A stretch of DNA of 64,000 nucleotides from Spizellomyces punctatus DAOM BR117 (GCF_000182565.1 NW_015971541.1:520067-584066); one strand, 5' to 3'. Counted from the stretch's first letter, positions 21,407-35,381 are shown. Numbers and translations: made by a program. The notes: generated by a model not told the origin, from the letters alone.

Positions 21407-24400
21407 ATGAGTGGACTCAAAAAGCTCTTGAAAAGCGCCCGAGAAGAGTTACAAGGCAAGAACTACGAGGCCGCGAAGGAATATTGCGTCCAGATCTTGG
21501 ACGAGGACGAGACAAATTACAATGCTCTCGTCTTCTTGGGGCTCGCTGAACAAAACTTGAGAAACGTTGCTGAAAGCGAAAGAGCATATCAGAAGGCAGC
21601 AAAGCTTGCTCCTTCAAATCCTCTTGCTTGGCAGGTTTGGAGATAATGTATTTTGGCTTATGGCGATAATTGCCATGCTCATGTTCCCAAATGTCGGCAG
21701 GGACTTGTCAACCTTTATGGTGAGACGGATAATAATTCGCGGCTAGCAGAGGCGTTGGATGCGTTGAGAAGATTGTATTTGGAGAGGTGCGTCTAATGCG
21801 TTTGCATCATGCGCTCTGTCCTGGCTTATTCAAAAGCTTTCTCTTGATAGTAAAGAAGGACAGAAATGTCTTGAAACAACAAATAAGCTCATCGACCTTT
21901 TCGAGCGTACGAATCAGAGATTGAAGGTAGGAAGATATAACAATTAGTGGAGGAGCTGCATAATGCCGCAACTGAGCAAATGCTGTTTCAGGCTATTGCC
22001 GTGCTGAAAAGCCTTGCTCCGGGAACAGAATACAACGATCTCTGCGCGAACCTTGACCTTCCCTCCCCGTTAGTACTATGGCAGCGCATTGCAGATCTGC
22101 AGGAGCAGCATGATACCGAATTGCGAAGTAAGGAAGTGGAAACGCGACGACGCCGATTAGGTGCGGATAGCTTAGAAGTCATCAGGGAGAATGTGGACAA
22201 GGAGGTCATCATTACATCGCAGGTAGTTTCAATATTCACATTTTAGCCTAGTCGGCACACTGGCCATAGTTCCTAAGCGCCTACTCTCCAATGCACTGCA
22301 GCTCGAAGAGATCTATGATATACTCCTCGATATTGCGAAGCAGCACACTGAGGAAAACCAGGTTTATTTGGAAATAGGACAGAGATTTGTCGAGTTTATG
22401 TCCAAAAAGCTTCCATATGTGGCATCAGAAGAGAAGGGCAAGGTAATCGCTCGAAACAAATGCCCGCACAGTTAAATTTCTAACAGCGCTCTAGTTGCAT
22501 GCCAAAATGCTCTCCCTTGCCCGCGCCATAATCGACCAAGGATCTCGAGCCCCTCTTTCATTCGAGACTATTATCGACAGCCAGGATGTTGCCGTAGGTA
22601 AGTTAAAGGTTTGGAACCCCTTTTGCATATGACTCAAACTCATGAGCGAGTGAATTTGTAGCCGACTATGACGTGGGATTCTTTAACTTGATTCGAAATG
22701 AGCTCGGCGATTCCTATCTTGTACGATTGGCGAGTGGCTATTTAGCGTGGCGAGCGTCAACGGATAATGTCGATCCTCTAAATGATCTTCTAGTGAGTGT
22801 CAAACAATTGACATGCAAATGGTGTGACAATCTTCTCTAACACCGTCGTGTAGCAAGGGCTGCAGGAGAACCCATCCTCTTTTTTCGGCTATCGAGTACT
22901 CGGGGAGGTGTACGTGGATCGTCGTGATTACGACGCTGCGGTGGAATGTCTGAACAAAGCTCAAGAACTCTATACACAAATCACGGAGCGGACCACGCAG
23001 AATCTTACAAAGTAAGGTCGCAGAATCTTTACAGTTACTGATCCCAACGTATATGTCTCACGGTTACTATTAGCGTTGCTGTGTCACTAGAATTGTCGTT
23101 AGCTCGCGCGTATCTACTGCTGGGGAGTAAAACTTTACCGAATGCTTTGAAGCTTTACAAGGGCATTCTGCAACGAAGTTCCAATAACATAATGGGACTA
23201 CAGGTAACCATTCAAAGCGGAAGCCTCCTTTTCGTTTGCACAGAGTGCTGACTATGAGAAAAGGGCTTGGGGATGACTCTTAGTGCAATGCAAAAATTTG
23301 ACGAGGCACAACGATGCTTCGAGAAAGTACTGCAACTGGATAACGAAAATGACACTGCCAAGGCGGAACTGGGATGGATATACTACCAAAAGGGAAACTA
23401 TATTGAAGCTTTACGCCTTCTTCGTGAGGCCATTGGCAAACGAGAGGATGCTGTGCATCTGTGTTGGCTGGGTAAAGTTTATTGGGCAATGGGCGGTGAG
23501 TGTGTAGCGCTGAAGCTAAATGGCTTGACCCACGGCACTTACTATCATGCAAATCAAAGATGTGTATCGCACTGATAAGCAGTTTGCACATGCAAATTGG
23601 CTGGGTGCTGCCAAGCGTGACCCAAACTATGCCCCGGCTTTTGCATGTCTTGGTCAGTTCTATGCCGAAATTGAGCAAGATCGCGTTCGCGCAGTGCGGT
23701 GTTATACGCGAGCAGTTGCATTGGATGCAGGCAATGAACAAGCGGCCAAAGCATTAAGCCGAATGCTTCTTGAAGATGGGCAGTCAACTTCCGCCAAGGG
23801 CGTTCTAAACGCATTTGTGTCGAAAGCACAGCGTGCCGCGTGGGCCTACAAACAGCTCGGTTTTATTGCCTTGGTATGTGCAGAATTGACGTAGCCTGTA
23901 CAGTCGGCCTCAAATTGACCCTTTCTCGATGGCAGGCAAATAAGGAGCACATTGAGGCAATGGGGCACTTTCAGACTGCCCTTCGAATCAACTCTAAGGA
24001 TACGCACTGCTGGGAGGGTTTGGGAGAGGCCTATATGACGGATGGAAAGTACATGGCTGCATTGAAGGCGTTCGGTCGAGGCCTCGAATTAGAAGCAGGT
24101 TCGGTCAGCTTGAATTACCAAGTGGCTGCACTGAAACAACAGCTTGGGCTGTACGGTGAAGCTGTGCAAGCCTACCGTCAAAGTCTAGACTTGATTGCTG
24201 CTACCAACCGTGAAAGCATGAGAGCACATATCCCTACCCTCAAGGGACTCTGTGAAAGTCTGCTTCTGGAGGCGCGGCAAAGCTTTGAGGGTGGCGCTCA
24301 TGGACTGTGTGCACAGCTATTGGGCGAGGCTCTCGAAACAACATTGAATGCAATGAAAACAACGCAGCTGCATTCGCTTGCCAAAATACTTGGCGACACG

Positions 24401-27355
24401 AGTCTAGCGTACAAGTTACTCATTCCAGCATATGCAAAGAAGGCTTCCGTTCAGGTTGTACGAGACGCGATTGACTACCTGGAAGCGAGCCTTTCTGCGT
24501 CTGGACAAAGCAATGTCGCAGACGGGGATAGTACGGAAGGCGTAGATCTCCTCTTGCGCTGCGCCACCGCAGCGTATAAACTGGCTATCCAACTTTGCGC
24601 ACGGAAAGGCTCCAAGGAAGCTCTTGACCTTAGCGCAGGGTACTGGCATGACCTGGCTTTGACATATTTCTATCGCCACCATGAGCTGTTTGCGAAAGAT
24701 CCCGAAGGAGCCCGACGAGAGAGGTTTTCTTCCTATGCAGTCGCATGTGAGAAGAAAGCAATTAAGAAGCACCCCTTGAATGATGCCTACTGGAATGCAT
24801 TAGGAGTGTACACACTTTTGGAGGATGCACGTGTTAGTCAACATGCATTGATAAAAGCTCTTGAGAGCAACGCCGAGGTATGAACCGGTAGCTATGGAAG
24901 ATGACGTCGTTTGCTACGACTTCTGCTAAATGATTTTGGTCTAGAATCCTGCGTCATGGGCCAATCTTGGCTTATTGTATTTGCTTCAAGAAGACCTTGA
25001 CCTGGCACGACAGGCGTTCTCCAGGGTTCAATTTGCAGACCCGGAATGGCCTATGGGCTGGTTTGGACTAGCAATCATTGCGGAACGCGCCGGCAAGGAT
25101 GCGCTTGAGTTCTTCGAGCAGGCTTACGAGTTAGGTGGCACTGCTGTGGTGAGTAGGGCATTACGAGTGACGAATGAATGCACACAACACTCAGGCAAGC
25201 CTCTTAAAAGTTAGAGGTCAACTACATATACGCAAACTATATATATCGCCATGCCACAAGGCATCGCCGTCGGGATTCCGCATCATACAGTACAGCCACG
25301 CTTTGTCTGCTCAAGATCACGCAACAGCGACCCGATGACTGGGGTCCACTTAACCTCCTTGGACTGGTGCTAGAGAGACAAGGCATTTACTCCAAGGCCC
25401 TCGATGCCTTTGATGACGCTATGCGGGCGCTTCAAAGCTCAAACATAGCGCGTCTGCCAGCTGACGAACGCAAGACATCCCTACGGCTCATCACGGAAAA
25501 TCGGGCTCGTGTGTTATGTTCAATGGGGCGCTTTTCCGATTCGACAGCTGCCTACAGCGAAGTATTGAATACAGCTGTTGGTGACGTCTATACGCAGATT
25601 GGAAACGGCTTGGCGCTGTCCTTTGAAGAACGACTACCGGCAAGCCTGGAATCGTTTGAGAAGGCGTTCCAAATTGCGGCTGACGCAACCGGCGAGGATG
25701 GGACGACAACCTTGCCGAACGATGTAACGCTGATTCTGAGCCAAGTCCTCTACGCACTGGGTAGCGAGCAGCACCAGGAACTGGCCAAGCAGCAACTTCT
25801 ATCCTGGTAAGTATATCAATTGCGTCCTGGAGGGTTTGATGTCGATTGACCAATTGTTACTCAGTGTCGCTCGAGACCCTCGTAACATGAAGGCCCTGAT
25901 TGGACTCTGTGCATTTGGGTTGATTCGGCAAGACTTCGCTCTAGCGCAAAGCGCTGCGGCCGAGATTATCAAGATCCCACCAGATGGGCTTGGGGAATTG
26001 GACGTCGACGCCGACGACGTGTTGAGTCGCCTGTTTATGCTTCAGGTAATACCTGTGTACATCGTGCGCGTAAAGTACCCAAAAGTGCTAAAGAAATTTT
26101 CTCTGAAACAGGGTAATCTGAAAGCAAGCAAAGGCTTCCTCAGTAAAGCGGTACATCGATATCCGTGGAAAGCCGAACGGTGGCGAACGCTAGCTGAGTT
26201 TCTATACCGGTATGTTTCAATGGGTGAAACCCGTGAACCGTATGCTAAGATTATGAATCCTTATGTTTGCAGTCATGCACCGGGCGATACCTCGACTTTA
26301 AAGACCGCCGATGCGGCAGTCGTCCTTCCAGCCGCCCCGACTTCGGCAGCTCGCTCGTCGGTCAACATGACACTTGGATTGACATCGCTGGCAGCGGGCG
26401 AAGCTGGTTCTGGAACTTCTTTGACTACGCAATCCCGGAAAAGGCAGAGAGCGTTACAGAGGGCCATTCGAATATCGCCTGGAAATGCAGTGGCGTGGAT
26501 AGCGCTTGCATTGCAAATACGTGCAGATGCCGCAGTAGATGTGAGCGTCTCTGAGAACAATCCCTCAGAGTCCGTTTTGCGATTCCGCACGAGGTGTAAG
26601 ACCGTTCAAAGAATAGCAGAGCAAGCAGCGAGCGTGGCAACATTCGAACAACAGGGTAATTTACTATCCGGTTCTGTCAATCATGCCCATAGAAGAAGCC
26701 ATTTGTCTTCCGCCATAGCGTGGTCTACGTTAGTGGTGGCGGAATCAGGGATTGCCAGAGGGGAAGCTGATGGCCACACCATGGACGACTTGCGAATAGG
26801 GACGCAGTTAGCTTCAAATGTAGTAGAGCAAGGTCATCCGCGTCTTCAAGGGTACGCTTATGCCGTGATTGGCAGGGGATTGCAGGCCACGGCAGATGCG
26901 GTAGGGGCGACTTTATCATACAAGAAGGCCGCTATTACAGGCTTGGGTTCGGCTCTGGAGGTAAGTACTCAAGTCACAGTATCCTGAACATGACAATTTC
27001 GGTAACAATTGTCTTCTGTTAGGATTTGGCTCAGCTCTACCAATCACTGCTTTTACATCCAGCCTCAGAACTCTGTTATCGTCAAAGTCTGCTAATGAAA
27101 CCATCGTCTTACCTGCGACTGAGGTTCTCGTCACTATTGCGATTGACAAAACTTGCCCTCACAATAGCCAATATTCCCCTGGCAAATGAAGCAATAAATG
27201 AAGCCCTGAAGCTCAATGCTACCTCACTAGCTGGAAGGTGCTTGCAAGCCCTAATGTACTTCCGAAGTGGAGAAGCGGGGAAAGCGAATAAAGTTTTGCG
27301 GGGACTCGATCAAGCACATCCATACGTCAAATTGGTGACAGATTCATTGGGTTAA
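21407..27355 (+). CDS. SKI3: Superkiller protein 3 (SKI3/TTC37), TPR scaffold, 1623 aa
   Basis: Exons 21407-21634, 21701-21786, 21851-21926, 21992-22222, 22302-22442, 22495-22597, 22662-22792, 22854-23011, 23074-23203, 23264-23495, 23560-23873, 23936-24877, 24945-25148, 25211-25806, 25865-26045, 26112-26209, 26273-26960 and 27023-27355; all 18 join in phase. The product is TPR from end to end, opening MSGLKKLLKSAREELQGKNY. Clear repeats include GEVYVDRRDYDAAVECLNKA, YYQKGNYIEALRLLREAI and NLGLLYLLQEDLDLARQAF. Length and opening match Ski3/TTC37, the scaffold of the Ski complex that feeds mRNA to the cytoplasmic exosome for 3'-5' decay. An upstream in-frame ATG at 21299 would add 36 residues; the later start matches the family better. 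No SKI2 or SKI8 lies in the window. Confidence 0.9.
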
Positions 27356-27468
27356 GAATTGTAGATATGTTACAATATGTGGAATAAATAGATACTACGC
27401 TGCAATAAGGATGCTAGATAGGTACTATATAGCCAGAATTGCACCCAGCGATTATTTCAAGTCTATCT

Positions 27469-30400
27469 CTACGCCGCAAAGTTGACAACCTTCCATTCCT
27501 TCTGCGAGTTTTGAATTAGCCGGTTGCCCTCCTCTTCGCCACCCAGCACTGCAACAGCACTAGGGCGTTGAGCAAGGTATTTAGCTGCAGCATCTTTCAC
27601 ATCGGACAACGTAACAGCAAAGAGGCGCTCCCGTCGTCTATGGATGGATATCACATATCAGTTTTGTCATAAGTACACCAGAAAAGAGGTTGTAGCTTAC
27701 GCCTGTTGCATCTCAAATGTAATGCCGGTTCGGAAGCGAAGCATGCCCTGAACACGAGAACATACGATTTAGAAATCAACTAGATATTATGCTCGGTTGA
27801 ACCCGCGCATTACCTCTCCAGCAGCACTGATAGGAGCATCAACATTCTGAAATATCGAGAGCTTGGCCTCGTCCAGCTCTTGCTGGCCTAGATGCCGGTT
27901 GATATCCAGCGCCCATTCCACGGCTCTATCATAAGCCTGAAGAGTTCTCTCCAAGCCACCCGCGGGATCCCGGTAGGACCAGAATGAAAGGGTGCCATCA
28001 AGGTTCGAGTATGAAGCCCCTCCACCGTATGCGCCACCTTTTTCGCGGATTTCACGGTGAAGGAAGCGGTGCGTCATAAGCGAAGCGAGTACCTTTTGAG
28101 AACGATGCAGTCAGCATTTGGCATTTTAGCCACATTTAGGAACTAGATTGGTGTGCACCTGCAAGGCTGCCGAATCGGGATGCGTGTATGGTACTCCCAA
28201 GTAGCTTTTGGCGCTGAAGTTGACCGCCACAGGGAGAGGTACAAATGTACGTCCATAAGTCGGCACATACTCTTCAGATGTCCCAGAACGATTTGCACGA
28301 GTTCCCTGCCAACCCAACGTATCCACAAGACGACTTATGCCTTGCTGATGAGCGTCCCGAGCGCTGTCCACTGTAATAACAGCTCCCTTCGAGGATGTCT
28401 GTTCTTTAGCAATGAAGTTGGCAATTTCCTAAACAACAAATTATTCAGTTAGGACGCGACAATCCGGTTGCGGTGGACACCCTCGCATATCTACCTGCAA
28501 TTTTTCAGATATTTGCTGAATGCTATCTACGCCATTCCTCGCAAGCCGTCCCAAAAATCCTACTTGAGTCAAACCCCCCAAAACTTCTGACTGGTTCATT
28601 GCCTTGGTGACTTCTGCACCAGCCGCCAACATTGCATAACGATGCCCGCTTTGTACGACACCCTGGCTGGCGTCGCTCGCTGCTGTTAGAACCACTGTAC
28701 GCAGCCGTTCCAAGTCCTCCCAGGCAGCCTCAGAAGCGATTTCCGACATCAACTCATACATAGGAGAAATGTTTTTATCAAGGCACGAGGAGGAAAGGGT
28801 TAGAGAGGCGCGAGCCTCGGACAGGGAGGCAGGATCGGTTCTGATGGAGACTGCCGCTGAGATTCCCCCCGTAAACATACGAACGGCTTCATCGAGAACC
28901 GGAAGAGATTTTCTTTGTGTCCCAATGGACGGAAGGGACTAATCCACAGTGGGATACGTCAAAGATTAGCAGACGAGTTCATCTATCCTACACTGCTATC
29001 ATGGCATTACTCACGCTGGAGAAGAGTGGCAGATACTCTTTGAGTTCCTGAGGAAGTTTTTCAATGGCTTTTACGATTGATACATATGACACACCGTTTG
29101 TGGCTGTCGTTCGCCATTGCACCGGGAACGCGCTGGATCCGACAGGTGCGTCTACCACGGGATACTGCTTTCCTTCCTGTGCAATATCAGCAATTGTTAG
29201 GGTAGGTAGAGATGACACATCTGTGCACAGATAGTATATGGTAAATGAGAAACTGCGGATAAAAAATTGACGACGGAATGCTGATACTCACCCTCGGTCG
29301 CCTCCTGGCTCCGCGTCAACTTGACGCCATCTTCCAAGATCTTTTGCTTTTCTGTTGGACTCAAATTATTGACCATTTTGTCCAATTTTTTCCGTTCTGT
29401 CTCCGCCAGTTCCTCGCTGAATCTCTCATCAGGTTCCATTATGAATACCATGCGATGTTGATTGTTCAAAAAATATTTTTCAATCATCGATTCGAAAAAT
29501 TTGGGTTTTGCAAGAGAAGCGCGGAGCTGCTGGATGTGCTTTGCGACCTCCAAAAATTCCAATGGATCACCCCCATGCACCCAGTGGCTCATAACTTGTT
29601 GTCCCACCATCATTCCGAAGTTCGCATTCCGATGCTTGAGGCCAAGCTCCGTCTGATGAATAATGCTCTCCACCCTTTCTGGATCGAAACCCGTACGAGC
29701 AGCATCTCTAAGGACGTCCATAATTTTCCCCTCGACCATGTCCACATCCTCAGACCTGATCCCCTGCAGCCCAAATGACACATTCGTCATTTTTGTATGC
29801 TGGTTGTATCCAGTGGTTACAGAGTAGTCCGACCCTATATTCGGTTCTATCAGTGCCTTAAACATAGGAGACGCGGCACCGTCCATAAGAAGCGATGTCA
29901 GGACCCTCATCGCAAACGACTCAAAGACGTCTGTGTCCTTGTTCGACAGAAAGGCTACTGCCATTTTGGTTTGTTTGTCCGGCTCACCCATTGGGTCTGG
30001 AGGACAAGTCACACGAATGCGTTTGGGTTCTGCAAACGATTTCATTTCCGGATCCTGAGGTGGCGGGATCGGTGCAAATCGCGCGATCCGGTCGTCAATA
30101 GCTTTCAAATGTTCTTCTAACGGGAATGTGCCGTAGGTAAAAAACCGTGCATTACTCGGATGATAGTGCGTTTTATGGAATTCGACCAACTGTGAATGAG
30201 TTAGATCCGTGATAGCCATTGGATCTCCGCCGCTCACATGACTATATGTTGTTCCAGGATAGAAGTGTTGCTGAGCCCGGATCGCGAATAGGCTTCCTAC
30301 GTCCGAAAGAACTCCCTTCATCTCGTTGTATACGACTCCCTTAAATATGATGGGAGTGGAAGGATCTTTAGGATCTTCATGTTCCAGCCGCCACCCTTCT

Positions 30401-31003
30401 TGTTTAAAGTCTAGCTCTCTCAACAGTGGCGCAAAGGTGGAATCCATATATACATCCATGAGGTTGCGAAAATCTACAGGGTTCTCGGTAGAAAAGGGAT
30501 ACATGGTATAGTCGTTCCCCGTCAAAGCATTCATGAACGTTGCCATACTCCGGTTCAGCATTTTGAAAAATGGGTCACGGACGGGGAAGCGCTTGCTACC
30601 GCAGAGGGTTGTATGCTCCAGAATATGCGGCACTCCCGTGCTATCATTCACAGGAGTGTGAAATCCAACGTTGAATACATTGTTCGAATCGTCCTTAAAA
30701 ACATGCAAATAGCCAGCCCCCGTCTTTTCATGCTTGAGTTGAATGGCGGTCAAGTCAAACTCGGGCACTTTGCGAACGTTTTGAACTTTGAATCCATGAA
30801 CGACGTGACCTGGCTGATACTTTTCCGACACTACACCGAAAGCATTGCACATTAGGCTCGCCAAAGCAGAACTAGCATGTAAAACTGCAAACCTGCAAAC
30901 CTTCGGTGAGTGTCGCCATTCCTGCTCTTGTGGGCCATCTGTTCAGATGCAATGGCCGGCCTCCAGCCACGGAGCGCAGCAGCAGTTGCCGTGGCAGTGG
31001 CAT
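27469..31003 (-). CDS. CYM1: Mitochondrial presequence protease Cym1/PreP (M16C), 1018 aa
   Basis: Exons 30901-31003, 29292-30830, 29015-29220, 28495-28938, 28159-28428, 27814-28092, 27701-27747 and 27469-27637. Exon 1 encodes a typical mitochondrial targeting peptide (MPLPRQLLLRSVAGG, Arg-rich, no acid) and joins in phase to VSEKYQPGHVVHGF. The inverted zinc motif HILEH sits in GVPHILEHTTLCGS. Later halves show NEMKGVLSD, HYHPSNARFFTYG and the C-terminal EKGGAYGGGASY. The size and paired M16 domains fit PreP/Cym1, which degrades cleaved presequences in the matrix. Without exon 1 the gene would appear to lack a proper start and targeting signal. Divergent from the SDS3-like gene. Confidence 0.95.
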
Positions 31004-31520
31004 TTGTGTCAAAGGCTTGAAACGTGCAATCTGGCTAGAGGGAATCTACGCTTTCCTGTGGTGATCTCGTTGAGAGGCGAGCAACTTCATTTAGCACTGA
31101 GTCACGGGTTTGATTCAGCGTTGAAAGGCCTTTCGAACCAACTCCAGAGTTGGGCTTTCAAACAAAAAGCTCAACGAAAACTCGCGACCGACTTTCAAGA
31201 GATCAGTTCACCTTTTTCTACTCTGCATTCCGCTTGTTTTCTCAACGCATATCTACGAAAAGCTTTTTGGGCTGCTGCGGATACCTTCTGCAAACTTGTT
31301 GCGCGGAGTGCGGAGTTGCTAAAACTTCAGAATTTGTCACGCTCGCTCGCATTCTGCCCGCCAGTGTGGCTGTACAAACCCATTTCCTGCTGCCTTCTTA
31401 TACCAGGAGTATTGATACAAGCTCCTTGCAGCGTACCGTATCAAATTACCTGTGTAGGGCCCATTGCCGAAGGTATTCCGGCGTGCACGCCCGCTCATTG
31501 ACAGACCACCTGGGACAAGA
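31004..31520. promoter_or_regulatory. Divergent promoter CYM1 / SDS3-like
   Basis: 517 bp between start codons. The plus strand is open for about 200 codons here, but the frame shows low-complexity biased composition and no motif, so I treat the region as non-coding. Confidence 0.4.
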
Positions 31521-33321
31521 ATGGCGGACGTCGTGACCGGCAGCGAGTCGGAACTCGTGACGACAATGGACGGGAACCAAGATGCAACAGATTCTGATGC
31601 CGAGTTGGCCCGACTGAAAGAAGAGGCGGGAGAGCTCTCCGACGACGAGGATGACGACGAGAACGACGAGGATCTTCTGACTGGCAACTCACTCCCTCAA
31701 ACTCAGAAGCAAGAAGGCTCACCACACACTCCGGATCGAAGAGAACAGCAGCCAACAATGCCGATCCACTCACCACCCCCGCAATCACCATCACCGTCAC
31801 TCGTCGAGCTAGAGACAGCCGCAAAGTCCAGTAAACGTATTAAGCAAGATCGAAGTAAGCCAGGAAACTCACGATCTACGGAAATAGGACCTGAAGGTAT
31901 GGCGCTTCTGGATACTTTTGGTTTTGCACGTATCGATACGATTGAATGCTGTTCAATTGGCTTAGATGATGAACACGAGGTCTTCCGAAAAGAGGCGCTG
32001 AAGGCGCTGACAGATATTGAACACGAATTTGCAAGATTTCGAGAAAAGTAAGATTGACCATATACCTGTGTTGGGTCTTCTCATTGCGACCCAACCATCG
32101 GTCAACTGACAATTGTGATATCTTTTGATTTGCAGAATGTATCAGGAGAAAATCGCGGAACTGGAGCGAGAGGACGCCGCAATACGAAATGGTAGCATAA
32201 CCATGGCCTTGCTGCAACGTTCAATACATAACCTGTGTTATTATCTACATCAGGCACCCACCCGGTCTTAGTAAGTCAAATGCGACACATCGAGCAAAAG
32301 AGGGTGGATAGGTTGAATGCAGCGGAGGCGCGGCTTCGATTGGAGCGAATAAGTTTCCAAAGGCAATTCGAAGCTGCTGTTTCGCAAGCGAGAACCGATT
32401 TTATTGTGGGTATCTCCCGTGGTTGCCGTATAAACTAATCTTCAATTGCCATTTCTCATGACCTGAGTTTTGCAGTGTAAGAGAGGGGAACTTAGAAGAC
32501 AAATGATAGCAGAGATTGAGCATAAGCGATGGAAGATGTACGATGAAAAGCGCAAGCTGGAGTCGTCAGATTCAGGTACGTGCAGTGCCCCGAGGTCCCA
32601 GATACACTCGGGAAGGACTAAAACGGTTTCTCATCAGGGCACCCGTCGTCTACAGTTCCTGACAGGGCAGCGTGCGTAAAGCGACGAAAGGCGCTCAAAG
32701 CAGAGTTGAGCGAATGGAGAGCGATTATAGCCAGCGGTGGTTTTCCAGCTGCGACAATATCAGGTCTTTCAAAAAATGAAATAAATGAAGACCTAGAATC
32801 AATAGGGGTAAGGTCGCCGATTCATCTCATCGCTGCTGCAAGATGCGCGATGCATATGCTCATATTTGCATCCCCTCAGATTCAAACCGCTAGATCGCAT
32901 AGTGGAGGTAAGAAAACATCTTGTTGTATCAATCACCCGCCAGTACCATATCTCTAAGATTATTAGGACAGCTGCGGGACGCAGTAAAAAGCACGGGATT
33001 CACAACGGCAAAGCAACTCCCGACATTAGCACATCAGCACCTCCATCTGACAGCATAACGGAAGCAATGAAAAGAGCGAATGACACGTCACCATCATACG
33101 AAGTTCGCTCAGAACTAGAACTGCTGCGATACCAAGGCACTACTTTTCGAAGAAATGATAAGGCCTATCTCTACGACAGTGGCTCGAAATATTCTGTAAA
33201 AATCATTGGATTCACATCATCAGAGCTGCTCGTCCAGCGAACAGACGGATCAAAAACAAAAATACCCATAGAACAGCTTGAGGACGGTCGCATGCAACTC
33301 CAACCAAAGGGACAAGGGTAA
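31521..33321 (+). CDS. SDS3: Sds3/BRMS1-like subunit of the Sin3-HDAC corepressor, 460 aa
   Basis: Exons 31521-32047, 32136-32191, 32254-32405, 32476-32575, 32638-32807, 32880-32907 and 32972-33321. An acidic, Ser/Pro-rich N-terminal region leads to a long helix with EALKALTDIEHEFARFREKMY, EKIAELEREDAAI and THPVLVSQMRHIEQKR, the Sds3-like domain that dimerises and binds Sin3. The C-terminal domain (KAYLYDSGSKYSVKIIGF, RTDGSKTKIPIEQL) matches the small Tudor-like end of SUDS3. The gene therefore probably encodes a scaffold of the Sin3/Rpd3 histone deacetylase complex. The 28-nt exon at 32880 is supported only by frame closure (acceptor 32971). Confidence 0.8.
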
Positions 33322-33465
33322 AATGGAATATGTATCATATTCACAGCACACAACAAGGGGAACCACAGTAGAGGATTTGTAATATATGGAGAACGCTGAT
33401 TGACAAAACACAATTGTGCCCACCAGGCATAATGAACGGCAGGAGAATACTGTCATATCCACTCG

Positions 33466-35175
33466 TTACACGTTTAAGGGAGATGGAAACAATATGTCCA
33501 TCAGATTTGCCCATGGGCCGCCATGGTAGATGTTTTTGATTTGTGCAATGGACTTGATAGATACATAGTCGTCGCGTTCCTGATCGTGGCTTTTCTCGTT
33601 GCCCTTTCGCCCTTTCCGCCGTGTCGCCGTTGTGTTCCCTTTGGCGCGAGTAGTGCTTTGGTCTTCCTCGTGCCTCCCATGGTTGAAATCGTATAGTTCT
33701 CGCGGCATTCGCAATTGCCCTTTACGTATGTCGTAATCTATATCATCCCACTTGAACGACTCATTGGCTATATCAAGGTAACGGTAAGAGCGAGTCAAAC
33801 TACATGATTTGTCTCTGTACGTACTGGTCACTCCGCGAAAGACGAGGGAAAGTTGATAACAGATGAACGCAAGAACGACGATGCCACCTAATGCGGCAAA
33901 TATCCCCAAGGCTGCCAGCATCATTTCATGGTGGATCATATACTAAGCAACCAGCCACCATGTCAATTGGCAGAATCAAGTATTTTGCGAGACAGACGCT
34001 TACAAGCCACTTTTGTTTAAACGAGATCCGGCTACGTTCCTGAGTGATGCGATCCATGACCCACAGATCGTGGATCTGTCGCTTGTCCATTTCCGCACGG
34101 AAAATCTGCAAGACCAAGTAAGATCCATAGAATGCTATCCCGCAGGTCGTGAAAAGGAATAGCAAGAACCATCGGTAATTGAGGTGACCGACGCAATTAT
34201 TGACTAGAAGGGGATTCCCGTGAGAATCATAACCATCGCTCAAGCTTATTTTCTCAAACTCACTCCAGGCACAGTGGTGGCTGCAATTGAAACCAGATTA
34301 ATGTTACCCACTGGCTCTGATTTGAAGGAAAGCTGATCAATGTATGATATACTCACTCACTCTTCGCAATACATGCTTTACATATAGAGCAATGTTTCGA
34401 TCGAGCGGGTCTGAGGTAGAAGAAGAGTAAGCGGCTGCTGAAGAGAAAGTGCCTGAACCAGATAGGAGATGTCCATACTTTTGGAACTGACATGTTCGGC
34501 ACATTTTTGGGGTAAATATGATGTGATCATATTCCCATATACTAAGTGCTCGATCATTATTTTCCCGGGTGAGGACGCCCGGGTTACTCCAGCTTGCCAA
34601 AATAAAACTTCCATAAACACTAGCAATCATTAAGGGAACCGTATACCTATTAGAACAGTACAGCATGAGCGGTGATCAATCTGGCGGGTGCATTCTTCAA
34701 CTTTTTCCACATACACATGAATTTTGCCTACGTGGCTATTTGGTATTGCGGGCCAGGCGTTTTGCCAGAATATGAATATGCATCCAGTAATAAGGCTAAG
34801 ATAAAATATCTAACGACTCATTCAATTCTCGGTCCGTTGGCAACAAACAAGGCTTTTACGTACTTGCAATAAGGGGTGACGGCTCTCGAGGAGATATTTG
34901 GAGCCAGAATCCAACTTTCTAACTACACGTTGACCACATATCATCAGAAGGGTTTTGCTACCATGATAAAATTAAAAAAAAACATATCGAGTGATGACTA
35001 GCCCAATTGCGGCCAAAGGTGCCTACTGCAAATAGTGGGGAAAAGAGTCCGTTAAACCCCGGTGCATCCTTCCAATGAACCCATCCCGAAAGAAACTCGC
35101 TTCCCCAAACAAGAGAATAAAGACCAAACAAGCGAAGAGGGTTACATAGATGATAACTAATGTAACCACATCCAT
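33466..35175 (-). CDS. SWF1: DHHC palmitoyltransferase, Swf1/ZDHHC4-like, 404 aa
   Basis: Exons 35027-35175, 34864-34918, 34715-34809, 34479-34646, 34357-34410, 34264-34280, 34004-34203 and 33466-33942. Membrane segments appear near residues 3-25, around ITGCIFIFW, and in VPLMIASVYGSFILAS. The cysteine-rich domain is CRTCQFQKPARSKHCSIC, then KSDHHCAWINNCVGHLNYRW. Two more membrane helices (FLLFLFTTCGIAFYGSY, GIVVLAFICY) follow. The C-terminal IKNIYHGGPWANLMDILF resembles the end of yeast Swf1. These enzymes attach palmitate to cysteines next to membrane anchors such as those of SNAREs. The DHHC residues lie in a 17-nt exon. The product ends at the TAA at 33466. Divergent from KEX2. Confidence 0.88.
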
Positions 35176-35381
35176 CTCGCCGTCCCTCTCGAGAAAATTG
35201 GGCGAAAAAGATCAACGGAAAGGCCTTTTGGCTGTTGTGACTACCCGCGTCTGTCACGTGCCTCCTTCGGTAAGCGTCTTCCGTCCAGCTTTTGTTTTGA
35301 TTATTGACGAGGGTATCCCATCGAACAGCGAAGGTTGGGTCAGAGTTTTAGCATAGCTGCACCGATATCGGAAGGCATGAA
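35176..35381. promoter_or_regulatory. Divergent promoter SWF1 / KEX2 with CACGTG box
   Basis: 206 bp between start codons, with a CACGTG at 35255-35260 about midway. Confidence 0.45.

Noticed and set aside
30845-31501. Plus-strand open frame of 218 codons
   Set aside because: It runs antisense across the CYM1 targeting-peptide exon and the divergent promoter, has no domain or periodicity, and the minus-strand exon is well supported.
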